Positions 44,572-51,806 of a stretch of DNA of 64,000 nt are shown one piece after another (the first letter of the stretch is position 1; each line of letters begins with the position of its first letter). The notes beneath the pieces are model-generated. The model saw only the letters and a list, made by a program, of their open reading frames with translations, was not told the DNA's origin and searched no databases. The stretch covers positions 1 through 64,000 of the forward strand of contig NZ_QNRV01000012.1 in the NCBI RefSeq assembly GCF_003315195.1, in the 5' to 3' direction. This stretch comes from Sutterella wadsworthensis (GTDB lineage Bacteria; Pseudomonadota; Gammaproteobacteria; Burkholderiales; Burkholderiaceae_F). The position numbers and the translations under genes were made by a program.

Positions 44572-45003
44572 ATGAATAAGCTCATCATCCCCGGCGCACT
44601 CGCGCTGCTCCTTGCCGGAGCCGCTGCTGCCGCCCCCGGACTCGATGCCCCGCCGCCCTACGGCGGCGACGCTGAAGCTGTGCAGGCTGAGCCTCCGGCC
44701 CGAAAGCTCCCCCAGAAAGGAGCTCAGGAAGACATGTCCATTGCTCCGACTCAAGCCGACATGGAAAAGGCCCGCCGCGACCGCGAAGCTGGTCAGATTC
44801 CGCCGAAGAACAATGACAAGCGCACCAAAATTGAAGCGGTGCGTGATCCGAACAACCATGTCACCGAATACGTCGTCACACCGGGTTCGACCAAAATTCC
44901 CTATCGCATCGAAAACCAGGCTGATCGTCCGATCGATACGACGCCCGGCAAGAATCCGAGCGGTACGCTTGGCACGCCGAAATTCATTGAGTTTGGCTGG
45001 TAG
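44572..45003 (+). CDS. Small secreted protein, DUF2782-like
   Basis: A signal peptide (residues 1-20, LALLLAGAAAAAPG) precedes a Pro/Ala/Lys-rich linker and a C-terminal domain: TKIEAVRDPNNHVTEYVVTP, then KIPYRIENQ. The pattern, and the position divergent from polA, fit DUF2782 proteins of beta- and gammaproteobacteria, whose function is unknown. 143 residues, likely periplasmic. It is followed 150 bp later by a membrane-protein gene. The family call is tentative. Confidence 0.6.
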   Translation: MNKLIIPGALALLLAGAAAAAPGLDAPPPYGGDAEAVQAEPPARKLPQKGAQEDMSIAPTQADMEKARRDREAGQIPPKNNDKRTKIEAVRDPNNHVTEYVVTPGSTKIPYRIENQADRPIDTTPGKNPSGTLGTPKFIEFGW

Positions 45004-45152
45004 ATTTGAGCCTCTTTTGAGGCTTCTTTGAGGGAAGATGGGCGTCGGGGCCAATCGGAACCGGCGCCCTCTTCTACTGAACACTTTTCCTTTTTTCTTT
45101 TCCTCGGACCGCCCCCCAATCTGCCGCAGTCCGTTGGAGTGCTCCGCGCCCC

Positions 45153-45968
45153 ATGTCATCCGCCTTTTCGCTCGGTTTCTCCTGGTTCAAGGATTCCTGC
45201 CGTACGCTCAAGCTCCAGCCGCTCGCCTACACCGGAATTGTCGTTTTTTCGCTCCTGATGAGCGGACTGCTCTCGAGTCTGCCCCTTATCGGCACGCTGC
45301 TCGCCAGCCTCTGGATGCCTTTTGCGAGCGTGCTCACCGGCTTTGCCGCGCGTGACGTGCTCGCCGGCCGCACACCCGTTTATTTCACGCTGATCGCCAT
45401 CTTCCGCGACAAGGCTTCGCGCTGGCCGCTCCTTGCGGTCGGCATTCTGGCGAGCATCTGGATGGAGCTCGACATGCTCGTCTTTCAGATGATGGGCCAG
45501 GCGGATCTGGCTCAGTGGAAAATCACGGCTGAGGGCGTCGACGTTGAGTCCATTGCCGCCCACTTCCCCGTGGGCGCTTTTCTCACCGCCTTTGCCCTTT
45601 ATCTGCCGCTTCTCCTGATGACGCTCTTTGCGCCGCTCCTTATCGTGCAGAACCGCCAGAGCGTCATCAAAAGTCTTTTTTATTCGTTTTTCGGCACGCT
45701 GCGTTCGCTCGTGCCGTGTTTGGTCTGGCTCGTCTGCGTAGCGGCACTCGCTTTCGTTATTTTTCTGACGATCGAATCCATTTCCATTGCGGCGGGCGGC
45801 CTCATGTTCTTCACCTTTATGGCGCCGATCCTCATTGCCCTCATTTCTGCCGTCTGCCAAGCTGGCATCTGGGTGATGTTCCGCGACATCTTCGCCTCAA
45901 GCCGGCCGGACGGTGAAATGCCGACCGACCTGGATTCCGATCAAGCGCCGCCCGCTAACGGCATCTGA
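45153..45968 (+). CDS. BPSS1780-like integral membrane protein
   Basis: A 271-residue inner-membrane protein with about six hydrophobic helices (near residues 26-45, 48-66, 89-107, 142-170, 190-210 and 217-240) and a short polar C-terminus. The pattern, beginning with a cytosolic segment and a helix ending SLPLIGTLLASLWMPFASV, resembles the BPSS1780 family of Burkholderiales, whose function is unknown. It ends at a terminator shared with the convergent dinB. Confidence 0.65.
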   Translation: MSSAFSLGFSWFKDSCRTLKLQPLAYTGIVVFSLLMSGLLSSLPLIGTLLASLWMPFASVLTGFAARDVLAGRTPVYFTLIAIFRDKASRWPLLAVGILASIWMELDMLVFQMMGQADLAQWKITAEGVDVESIAAHFPVGAFLTAFALYLPLLLMTLFAPLLIVQNRQSVIKSLFYSFFGTLRSLVPCLVWLVCVAALAFVIFLTIESISIAAGGLMFFTFMAPILIALISAVCQAGIWVMFRDIFASSRPDGEMPTDLDSDQAPPANGI

Positions 45969-45994
45969 CTGAAGTAAATACTTTCCCCATATCC

Positions 45995-46031
45995 GAGGCG
46001 TGAGTAAACACTGCTCACGCCTCATTTTTTT
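45995..46031 (+). terminator. Intrinsic terminator overlapping the dinB stop codon
   Basis: GAGGCGTGAG / CTCACGCCTC is a perfect 10-bp stem followed by ATTTTTTT. The last codons of dinB on the other strand are inside it. Confidence 0.88.
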
Positions 46032-47133
46032 CGAGTTCGGCAAAGAGCGTTTCTTCACGAGCGGCAGCTGCAGAACCGCCATCACCGCTCACCGAGAGCC
46101 CCAGCAGACGGACGCCCGCCGCCGGCACCTCAATGGCACGAAGGAGCTCCAGACCCGCGGCGGCAAGACGTTCAGCGCCGACAAACGGCATCAAATCCGT
46201 GCGGCTCTTCGTTTTCGTAGTGAAGTCAGCAAAGCGGATCTTAAGGGTAAGCGTTCGACCGATAAAGCCATTTTTATTTCTGCGCTTTTCAAGTTCGACC
46301 GCAATATCGCAGAGTGCCGCTGCAAGACGCTCGGGGTGCTTCAGGTCATCGACAAAAGTTTCTTCGCAGCCCACACTTTTACGTTCTCTAAAAGGCCTCA
46401 CTGGCCGCAAATCAATGCCGCGGGCAAACTTATAGAAGATGGATCCGACAGCGCCAAACTGGTCAGTCAGGCGGCGAAAGGAGAGCTGCCGCAGCTCCCA
46501 GCCATTCGTTACGCCGATTCCGCGAAAGCGCTTGGCCGTTGCCGGTCCTACGCCCCAGAAGGCTTCAATCGGCAGGGCATCAATGAAGCTTTGCGCCCGA
46601 TCGGGATGAATCGTGCAGAGCCCGTCAGGTTTACGCCAGTCTGAAGCAATTTTGGCGAGGAACTTGTTGTAGGAAACGCCTGCACTCGCCGTCAGGCTGG
46701 TTTCCCGCAGAATGTCCGCTTTGATGCGGCGAGCGACTTCCGTGCCGGTTTCGATGCCAAGTTTGTTGTCCGTGACGTCGAGGTACGCCTCATCGATTGA
46801 AATGGGCTCCACAAGATCCGTATAACGGTGAAAAATGGCCCGAATCTCTGCCGAAACCTCGCGGTAGCGGCTCATGCGGCCCTCTACGAAAATGAGGTGT
46901 GGACAGAGCATTTTGGCCTTTGAGCTCGGCATGGCACTGTGTACGCCGTAGGGTCTTGCCTCGTAGCTCGCCGTTGCCACGACCCCGCGGCGGTCAGCAT
47001 GCCCCACTGCGATGGGTTTGCCGCGAAGCTCCGGCCGATCACGCTGCTCCACTGACGCGTAAAACGCATCCATGTCCACATGAACGATGCGGCGCGAAAG
47101 GTCGTTTTGAAAAAGCGGGTCGGCGGTGTGCAT
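46015..47133 (-). CDS. dinB: DNA polymerase IV (Y family)
   Basis: This is a translesion DNA polymerase of 372 residues. Palm motifs are intact: VHVDMDAFYASVEQRD (metal Asp residues) and SIDEAYLDVT (catalytic Asp-Glu). The finger/thumb helix-hairpin-helix reads IEAFWGVGPATAKRFRGIG. The C-terminal little-finger domain follows, but I do not see a clear beta-clamp-binding peptide at the extreme end (LFAELEKNEA). No consensus LexA box (CTG-N10-CAG) is evident in the 100 bp upstream. The start at 47133 is assumed. Confidence 0.95.
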   Translation of the reverse strand: MHTADPLFQNDLSRRIVHVDMDAFYASVEQRDRPELRGKPIAVGHADRRGVVATASYEARPYGVHSAMPSSKAKMLCPHLIFVEGRMSRYREVSAEIRAIFHRYTDLVEPISIDEAYLDVTDNKLGIETGTEVARRIKADILRETSLTASAGVSYNKFLAKIASDWRKPDGLCTIHPDRAQSFIDALPIEAFWGVGPATAKRFRGIGVTNGWELRQLSFRRLTDQFGAVGSIFYKFARGIDLRPVRPFRERKSVGCEETFVDDLKHPERLAAALCDIAVELEKRRNKNGFIGRTLTLKIRFADFTTKTKSRTDLMPFVGAERLAAAGLELLRAIEVPAAGVRLLGLSVSGDGGSAAAAREETLFAELEKNEA

Positions 47134-47276
47134 ACAAAAAAGATTCCGGCATTCTTAATGATTTTATAGACCCCATATTCACCGAAGCGAATGCTCAGCC
47201 GTACAACTTCCGTCAGCTGCTGTAAGACAAATGTCTAAGCAGTTTTTTTAAATGGCCTGATAGAGTGAATATTGCT

Positions 47277-47375
47277 ATGAATATTTCCGTCCTCTGCGCC
47301 CTGGTCGTTTTACACGATATGCGCGCCTTCACCTCCTCCTATTACGCGTATCCGCAGCGGCGGATGCGCTCGTGA
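47277..47375 (+). CDS. Tyr-rich leader peptide of a transcription attenuator
   Basis: The 32-codon frame starts at ATG 47277 and ends at TGA 47373. Near its end are Phe-Thr-Ser-Ser-Tyr-Tyr-Ala-Tyr-Pro; the three Tyr codons are at 47340-47345 and 47349-47351. The stop is 36 bases before the terminator hairpin of the attenuator. A run of one amino acid's codons near the end of a short leader is the hallmark of ribosome-mediated attenuation (trpL, pheL, hisL). The sensed charged tRNA should be tRNA-Tyr. The peptide itself probably has no other function. Confidence 0.7.
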   Translation: MNISVLCALVVLHDMRAFTSSYYAYPQRRMRS

Positions 47376-47448
47376 GGTCGTGGACAGAAAAACCAGACAT
47401 CAATCGAAGAGATCCGCCGCGGACCAAGTTCCTCGAGCGGATTTTTTT
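47350..47448 (+). promoter_or_regulatory. Transcription attenuator with mutually exclusive hairpins
   Basis: Four segments can be read. Segment 1, ATCCGC (47350-47355), overlaps the last Tyr codon. Segment 2 is GGCGGAT (47359-47365). Segment 3 is ATCCGCC (47412-47418). Segment 4 is GCGGAT (47437-47442), followed by seven T (47442-47448). Pairings 1:2 and 3:4 give pause hairpin and terminator; 2:3 is a perfect 7-bp antiterminator. The terminator stem also has inner CGCGGA/TCCTCG. Stalling at the Tyr codons would mask segment 1, freeing 2 to pair with 3 and let transcription reach the gene at 47563. Confidence 0.75.
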
Positions 47449-47562
47449 ATGGTCTGCCGCTGCTCTTCTAAAGCATCTTCTGCAGCCTGAAGCACCCTCT
47501 CGAACGACTTGAACCGCCCTTTCTTTCAACTCAGTTATTTCGTTCAAGTTAGGAGCTTCACA

Positions 47563-48630
47563 ATGACTTCACTCCATCCCGCCCAGCATCTCACCTTCTC
47601 ACGCCGGTCTGCGGCAGCTCTTGCCGCTGCAGTGCTCTTTCTGGCCGGCTGCGGTGAGGAAGCGAAAACCACCGCTGCCGATGCCGCAGCAGCGTCAAAA
47701 ACAACTCCCGCTCAGCAGGCACCCATTCCCGTCGGTGTTGTGCAGCTCGTTGAACATGAAGCGCTTGACGCTACAGTCAAAGGCTTCATTGATGAACTTG
47801 CCGCCCGCGGCTTTAAAGACGGCGAAAACATCCGCATTGATCACCAAAATGCGCAGGGTGATCAGGCGACCTTGGCCAATATCGGCACCCGTTTTGTTTC
47901 CAATAAATCCCAGCTGATCTTTGCCTCATCGACGCCTGCTGTGCAGGCCATGACTCGAGCAACCAAGACGATTCCTGTCGTTGCCACTGCCGTCACGAGT
48001 TTTGAAGCCGCCAAAGTCGTGAAATCCGATGCTGCGCCGGGCGGCAATGTTACCGGCGTCTCGAACCTCTCACCCATTACTGCTCAGCTCGATCTTCTCG
48101 TTGAAATCGCTGCGCTCACGCCCAACACTGCCAAAACCAAACCGATCGGCGTCGTCTTCAATCCGAGTGAAGTGAATGCTCAGTTCCAAGTTGACCGCTT
48201 CAAGGCTGCGGCAGAGAAACTCGGCATCGAGGTTCTGACAGCTTCGGCTTCCTCTGTCAATGATGTGCCTCAGGCACTCAATTCCCTCAAGGGCAAGATC
48301 TGCGGCTTTTGGTTCCCCACCGACAATGTCATTGCTTCAGCCGCAGCCACGGTCGCTAAGGTTGCCGCCGAAGCCAAGCTTCCGGTCGTAGCGAGCGACT
48401 CCGCACTTGTTCGCGCGGGTTCTCTGGCTTCTATTTCAGTCGACTACTACGAGCTCGGCCGCATGACCGGAGCCATGGGAGCCGACATTCTGGAAGGCAA
48501 GAAAACGCCGGGAGAAATTCCAGTCGGTTTCCAGACTGCACAAAAGCCCTTCATTAATCTGAAGGTTGCTCAATCGATTGGATTAGAGCTTCCGCAGGCC
48601 CTCCTTGAACGATCCAACGTTCAAAAATAA
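47563..48630 (+). CDS. ABC transporter substrate-binding lipoprotein, TrpX-like family
   Basis: A lipoprotein signal (LAAAVLFLAGC, Cys is lipidated) precedes a spacer and a two-lobed periplasmic binding fold: IPVGVVQLVEHEALDATVKGF, then IDHQNAQGDQATLANI and PVVASDSALVRAGSLASISVDYYELG. This is the family of TrpX and similar proteins that bind aromatic amino acids or related ligands. ATG 47563 has AGGAG eight bases upstream. The Tyr-rich attenuator directly upstream argues that the ligand is tyrosine or an aromatic precursor. No permease or ATPase gene follows (the next gene is fdxA), so it must work with a transporter encoded elsewhere. 355 residues. Confidence 0.88.
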   Translation: MTSLHPAQHLTFSRRSAAALAAAVLFLAGCGEEAKTTAADAAAASKTTPAQQAPIPVGVVQLVEHEALDATVKGFIDELAARGFKDGENIRIDHQNAQGDQATLANIGTRFVSNKSQLIFASSTPAVQAMTRATKTIPVVATAVTSFEAAKVVKSDAAPGGNVTGVSNLSPITAQLDLLVEIAALTPNTAKTKPIGVVFNPSEVNAQFQVDRFKAAAEKLGIEVLTASASSVNDVPQALNSLKGKICGFWFPTDNVIASAAATVAKVAAEAKLPVVASDSALVRAGSLASISVDYYELGRMTGAMGADILEGKKTPGEIPVGFQTAQKPFINLKVAQSIGLELPQALLERSNVQK

Positions 48631-48704
48631 GGACTTTCCGGCTTCGTCCTAAAGCGGTTCGCGCATATTTACAGCCTTAACCCCGCCGCTCCAACCATTG
48701 AAAA

Positions 48705-48742
48705 CTGCCCGCCGCTCCTTGCCGCCGACGTGCGGCGGGCAG
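48705..48742 (+). terminator. Terminator of the substrate-binding protein gene
   Basis: CTGCCCGCCGC (48705-48715) pairs perfectly with GCGGCGGGCAG (48732-48742), followed by CCTTTCT. The stem is strong but the T-run is poor. Confidence 0.65.
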
Positions 48743-48854
48743 CCTTTCTCCAATCTGCGCTTGTCAACAAACGGCTGACCAGTAGACACAATGTCAGTCA
48801 CTAGGCATTCGCACAGCAAGAAAAAAAAGGATAGAATTCACGGCTTCAATCAGT

Positions 48855-48891
48855 CCGGCCCTGTGCTTCATGCGCTCTCAGGCCGGTTTTT
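48855..48891 (+). terminator. Hairpin plus T-run between probable promoter and fdxA
   Basis: CCGGCC (48855-48860) pairs with GGCCGG (48881-48886), followed by TTTTT. It sits only 26 bp before the fdxA start and just after a possible -10 (TAGAAT, 48832-48837), so it would act on the fdxA transcript itself or end upstream read-through. Confidence 0.55.
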
Positions 48892-48916
48892 GTTCTGAAC
48901 TGGAGCCTCTTTCATC

Positions 48917-49249
48917 ATGCCTCATGTTGTCTGCGAAGCCTGCATCGGCTGCAAGCGTACCGACTGCGTGGACGTCTGCCCGGTGGACTGCTTCCGGGAA
49001 GGTCCGAATTTCCTTGTGATCGATCCCGATGAGTGCATCGACTGTGCCGTCTGCATTCCGGAATGCCCGGAAGCCGCGATTTACGCAGAGGAAGACGTGC
49101 CTGAGGATCAGAAGGAATTCATCGAACTCAATGCCGAGCTCGCCCGTGAATGGCCCTCGATCACTCACCGCAAGCCCTACGCCGACGATGCTGACGAATG
49201 GCGCGGCGTCCCCAATAAAATTAAGTTCCTTAAAAAAACCTGGGACTAA
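48917..49249 (+). CDS. fdxA: Seven-iron ferredoxin FdxA
   Basis: The 110-residue ferredoxin has the FdxA pattern: [20 protein letters not shown] gives ligands for a [3Fe-4S] and part of a [4Fe-4S] cluster; [12 protein letters not shown] supplies the rest. The C-terminal half ([15 protein letters not shown], then [19 protein letters not shown]) is the typical long tail of this family. It carries low-potential electrons in the cytoplasm. The neighbouring fpr probably exchanges electrons between it and NADP(H). GGAG lies at 48902-48905. Confidence 0.95.
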   Translation: MPHVVCEACIGCKRTDCVDVCPVDCFREGPNFLVIDPDECIDCAVCIPECPEAAIYAEEDVPEDQKEFIELNAELAREWPSITHRKPYADDADEWRGVPNKIKFLKKTWD

Positions 49250-49260
49250 GCCGTTCGTAT

Positions 49261-49287
49261 AGCCCGCCCAAGCGCGGGCTTTTTCTT
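49261..49287 (+). terminator. Intrinsic terminator of fdxA
   Basis: AGCCCGC-ccaagc-GCGGGCT is followed by TTTTCTT. Confidence 0.88.
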
Positions 49288-49468
49288 GCTTAAAATCTCC
49301 GCATCTTGAATTTTTGTCCGGTGCGGACTTCGGCAGCCCGTCAAGAATGTTTCTGTCCCTATTTGGAAAACATCTTCAAGTTCTTGACGAAAGCGTGAAC
49401 CCCTTTGTGCGAAACGCACATTCGCGGCTGCCGTCGATCCCCATGCCCGGACCAAAGGCTTTTCCAAT

Positions 49469-50218
49469 ATGCAGACCATCAAGCTTCTGAGCCGCCGCAA
49501 GGCAGCTCCCACGCTCTTTGTCCTTGAATTTGAACGTCCCGCTGACTACAGTTTCCGCGCCGGGCAGTTCGCCCGTCTCGGAATGGAACTTGAACCCGGC
49601 GCAGCGCCGGTTATCCGCGGTTATTCCATTGCCTCTGCGCCGGAAGCTCCGACACTCGAATTTTTCATTACTGCCGTTAAAGACGGCAAACTCTCCCCGA
49701 AAATCACCGCACTCGAACCCGGACAGTCCGTCCTGCTGGACGGCCCCGCCGAAGGCAGCCTGACGCCGGACCGCATTCCGGGCGGCAGCACTCTGTGGCT
49801 CCTCGCCACGGGATCGGGCCTCTCGCCATTTGCCTCGATGCTTCGCTCGGAAGCCTTCTGGGCCGCCTGGAAAGATGTGGTGCTGGTGCTTTCTGTGCGC
49901 CAAATTGAAGAGGCAGTCCTCGCCCGAGAACTCGTCGCCGCTCTGCCGCTTGAGCGCCGTCCCAAACTCATCGTGACAACGACCCGCGAGACGGATCCTG
50001 CTCGATTTGGCGACCTCACTGGGCGCATTCCAACCCTCATCGCTTCGGGCGCACTGGAAGCGGCTGCTGAACGCCAAATTACTCCCGAAGAGAGCCGCGT
50101 TCTCCTCTGCGGCAATCCGGATTTCATCGCCGCCGCTCGAGCTGAACTCAAGCTCCGCGGGCTCGTATCCCCGCGCTTTGGCAAACCCGGCCAGCTTGTC
50201 GTTGAAAATTTTTGGTAA
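49469..50218 (+). CDS. fpr: Ferredoxin-NADP+ reductase
   Basis: This is a 249-residue FAD flavoprotein of the bacterial FPR subclass. An FAD-binding beta barrel contains RGYSIASAPEAPTLEFFI (RxYS motif), followed by an NADP domain with LLATGSGLSPFASML and LLCGNPDFIAAARAEL. The C-terminal aromatic that stacks on FAD is supplied by the ending VENFW. It transfers electrons between NADPH and ferredoxin or flavodoxin and is important in redox-stress defence and iron-sulfur repair. It lies between fdxA and an RnfB-like gene, an obvious functional group. The start of the next gene is 16 bp after its stop. Confidence 0.93.
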   Translation: MQTIKLLSRRKAAPTLFVLEFERPADYSFRAGQFARLGMELEPGAAPVIRGYSIASAPEAPTLEFFITAVKDGKLSPKITALEPGQSVLLDGPAEGSLTPDRIPGGSTLWLLATGSGLSPFASMLRSEAFWAAWKDVVLVLSVRQIEEAVLARELVAALPLERRPKLIVTTTRETDPARFGDLTGRIPTLIASGALEAAAERQITPEESRVLLCGNPDFIAAARAELKLRGLVSPRFGKPGQLVVENFW

Positions 50219-50234
50219 TCCGTTCTTCAAAACC

Positions 50235-50876
50235 ATGACGCTTCCTCCTCTGAGACCCTCGGCACAGGCCATTGACGATCTGCTGCCGCAGACCGAATGC
50301 CGTCAATGCGGCTTCGACGGCTGCGCCGCCTATGCGCAGGCCGTTGCTGACGGATTGGCTCCCATCAACCGCTGCGCCCCGGGCGGCGCACGCGGCATTG
50401 CGGAGCTCGCCAAAGCAACGGGCTTGCCCTTCGTCGCCCTCGACCCTGAATACGGCACGGAGATGCCGTTTGCCCGCGCGCAGATTCGTGCCGAAGAATG
50501 CATCGGCTGCTCCTGGTGCGTCCGTGCCTGCCCAACCGATGCCATCGGCGGCTCGCCTAAACACCTGCACGCCGTTCTGGAAGCTCGCTGCACGGGCTGC
50601 AGTCTCTGCGCTCCGGCCTGCCCCATGGACTGCATTGACTTCGTTGAAGTCGGCCGCGAATGGACGCGGGAGGATGCCCGCAAAGCAAAACGTCATCACG
50701 AGGAAGCCTGGTCGCGGCGCATCCGTCAGGCAGCCTTGGAGGACGCCCGTCTTGCACGCCGACGCGAAGCAGCGTCTAACGTACCGGCAGAGGCCGCTGC
50801 TGCCGCTGCGGCCGCCGCCAAGAAAAACTTCATGGCGGACATTCTGGCGCAGGCTCGTGCACGTTCCCGCCAATAA
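50235..50876 (+). CDS. rnfB: RnfB-like iron-sulfur protein
   Basis: Starting at ATG 50235 it has 213 residues. An N-terminal four-Cys cluster domain (LLPQTECRQCGFDGCAAYAQA, with the last Cys in INRCAPGG) is followed by two [4Fe-4S] ferredoxin motifs, CIGCSWCVRACP and CTGCSLCAPACP. A basic Ala-rich C-terminal extension ends the protein. The N-terminal membrane helix of true RnfB is missing and no other rnf genes are nearby, so it is the soluble RnfB-like type common next to nth in betaproteobacteria. It may shuttle electrons for cluster maintenance, for example in Nth, but this is inferred from neighbourhood. Confidence 0.85.
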   Translation: MTLPPLRPSAQAIDDLLPQTECRQCGFDGCAAYAQAVADGLAPINRCAPGGARGIAELAKATGLPFVALDPEYGTEMPFARAQIRAEECIGCSWCVRACPTDAIGGSPKHLHAVLEARCTGCSLCAPACPMDCIDFVEVGREWTREDARKAKRHHEEAWSRRIRQAALEDARLARRREAASNVPAEAAAAAAAAAKKNFMADILAQARARSRQ

Positions 50877-50938
50877 AATGATTTGTGACGGCTCCGAACG
50901 CTGAATCTTCGGAGCTGCAGCAAGGAGACCGACCCATT

Positions 50939-51691
50939 ATGTTCTCCGCAAAAAACCGAGAACCCTTCATGGCGGCACTGGCCGCCTTGAACCCCAATCC
51001 CAAAAGCGAACTCAACTATTCAACGCCCTTTGAGCTGCTCGTTGCCGTGATGCTTTCTGCGCAGGCAACGGACAAAGGCGTGAATCTTGCAACCGCAAAA
51101 CTCTTTCCGGTCGCCAACACGCCGCAGAAAATCCTCGATTTGGGGTTGGATGGTCTCATCCCCTACGTTCAGACGATTAATCTTTACCGCACCAAGGCAC
51201 AGCACCTCATTGAGGCCTGCCGCATCCTGATCGATCGGTTTCACGGTGAAGTACCCCGCACCCGCGATGAGCTCGTCAGTCTTCCCGGCGTCGGCCGCAA
51301 GACGGCCAATGTTGTCATGAACGTCGCTTTCGGCGAGCCGGCCATTGCTGTGGACACCCACATCTTCCGCGTCTGCAACCGCACGGGCTTTGCGCCGGGG
51401 AAGACCCCCGCGGAAGTGGAAGAAAAACTGCTCAAAGTAGTGCCTAAAGACTATCTGCTCAATGCCCACCACTGGCTTTTGCTTTTTGGGCGCTATATCT
51501 GCAAAGCGCGGAATCCGGAATGTATCCGCTGTCCGGTAGCTGAGTACTGCAGCGCGCCGGAAAAGACTGAAGCGCTCGCCAAAGCTGCTGAAGAAGCGGC
51601 GGATTTAAAACCCGGATCCCCCGCCAAAAAGCTGAGAGCGAAAAAAAAGCCAACGCTCCCCGAGGCCAAATCCAACGATCGTTCGGTTTAA
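50939..51691 (+). CDS. nth: Endonuclease III
   Basis: This DNA glycosylase/AP lyase acts on oxidised pyrimidines. The helix-hairpin-helix and catalytic Lys are in LPGVGRKTANVV; the catalytic Asp is in AVDTHIFRVCNR. The [4Fe-4S] loop is C-x6-C-x2-C-x5-C in CKARNPECIRCPVAEYC. A Lys/Ala-rich C-terminal extension of about 45 residues goes beyond E. coli Nth (211 residues). ATG 50939 has AAGGAGA upstream; a GTG at 50885 overlaps the end of the rnfB-like region and is less likely. It probably shares an operon with fpr and the rnfB-like gene. Confidence 0.95.
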   Translation: MFSAKNREPFMAALAALNPNPKSELNYSTPFELLVAVMLSAQATDKGVNLATAKLFPVANTPQKILDLGLDGLIPYVQTINLYRTKAQHLIEACRILIDRFHGEVPRTRDELVSLPGVGRKTANVVMNVAFGEPAIAVDTHIFRVCNRTGFAPGKTPAEVEEKLLKVVPKDYLLNAHHWLLLFGRYICKARNPECIRCPVAEYCSAPEKTEALAKAAEEAADLKPGSPAKKLRAKKKPTLPEAKSNDRSV

Positions 51692-51806
51692 AGCTGCTGA
51701 CTGCATGCTGTGAAATTTGGGCCGCAGCGATTACTCGCTGCAGCCCAATGGATGGATCACATTGCCGAGAGCCTTCGCAAAAAAGCTGCGGCAAAACGAT
51801 CTGCAG

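Noticed and set aside
47134-47276. LexA box upstream of dinB
   Set aside because: A CTGT-like stretch at about 47219 does not have the required spacing and symmetry.
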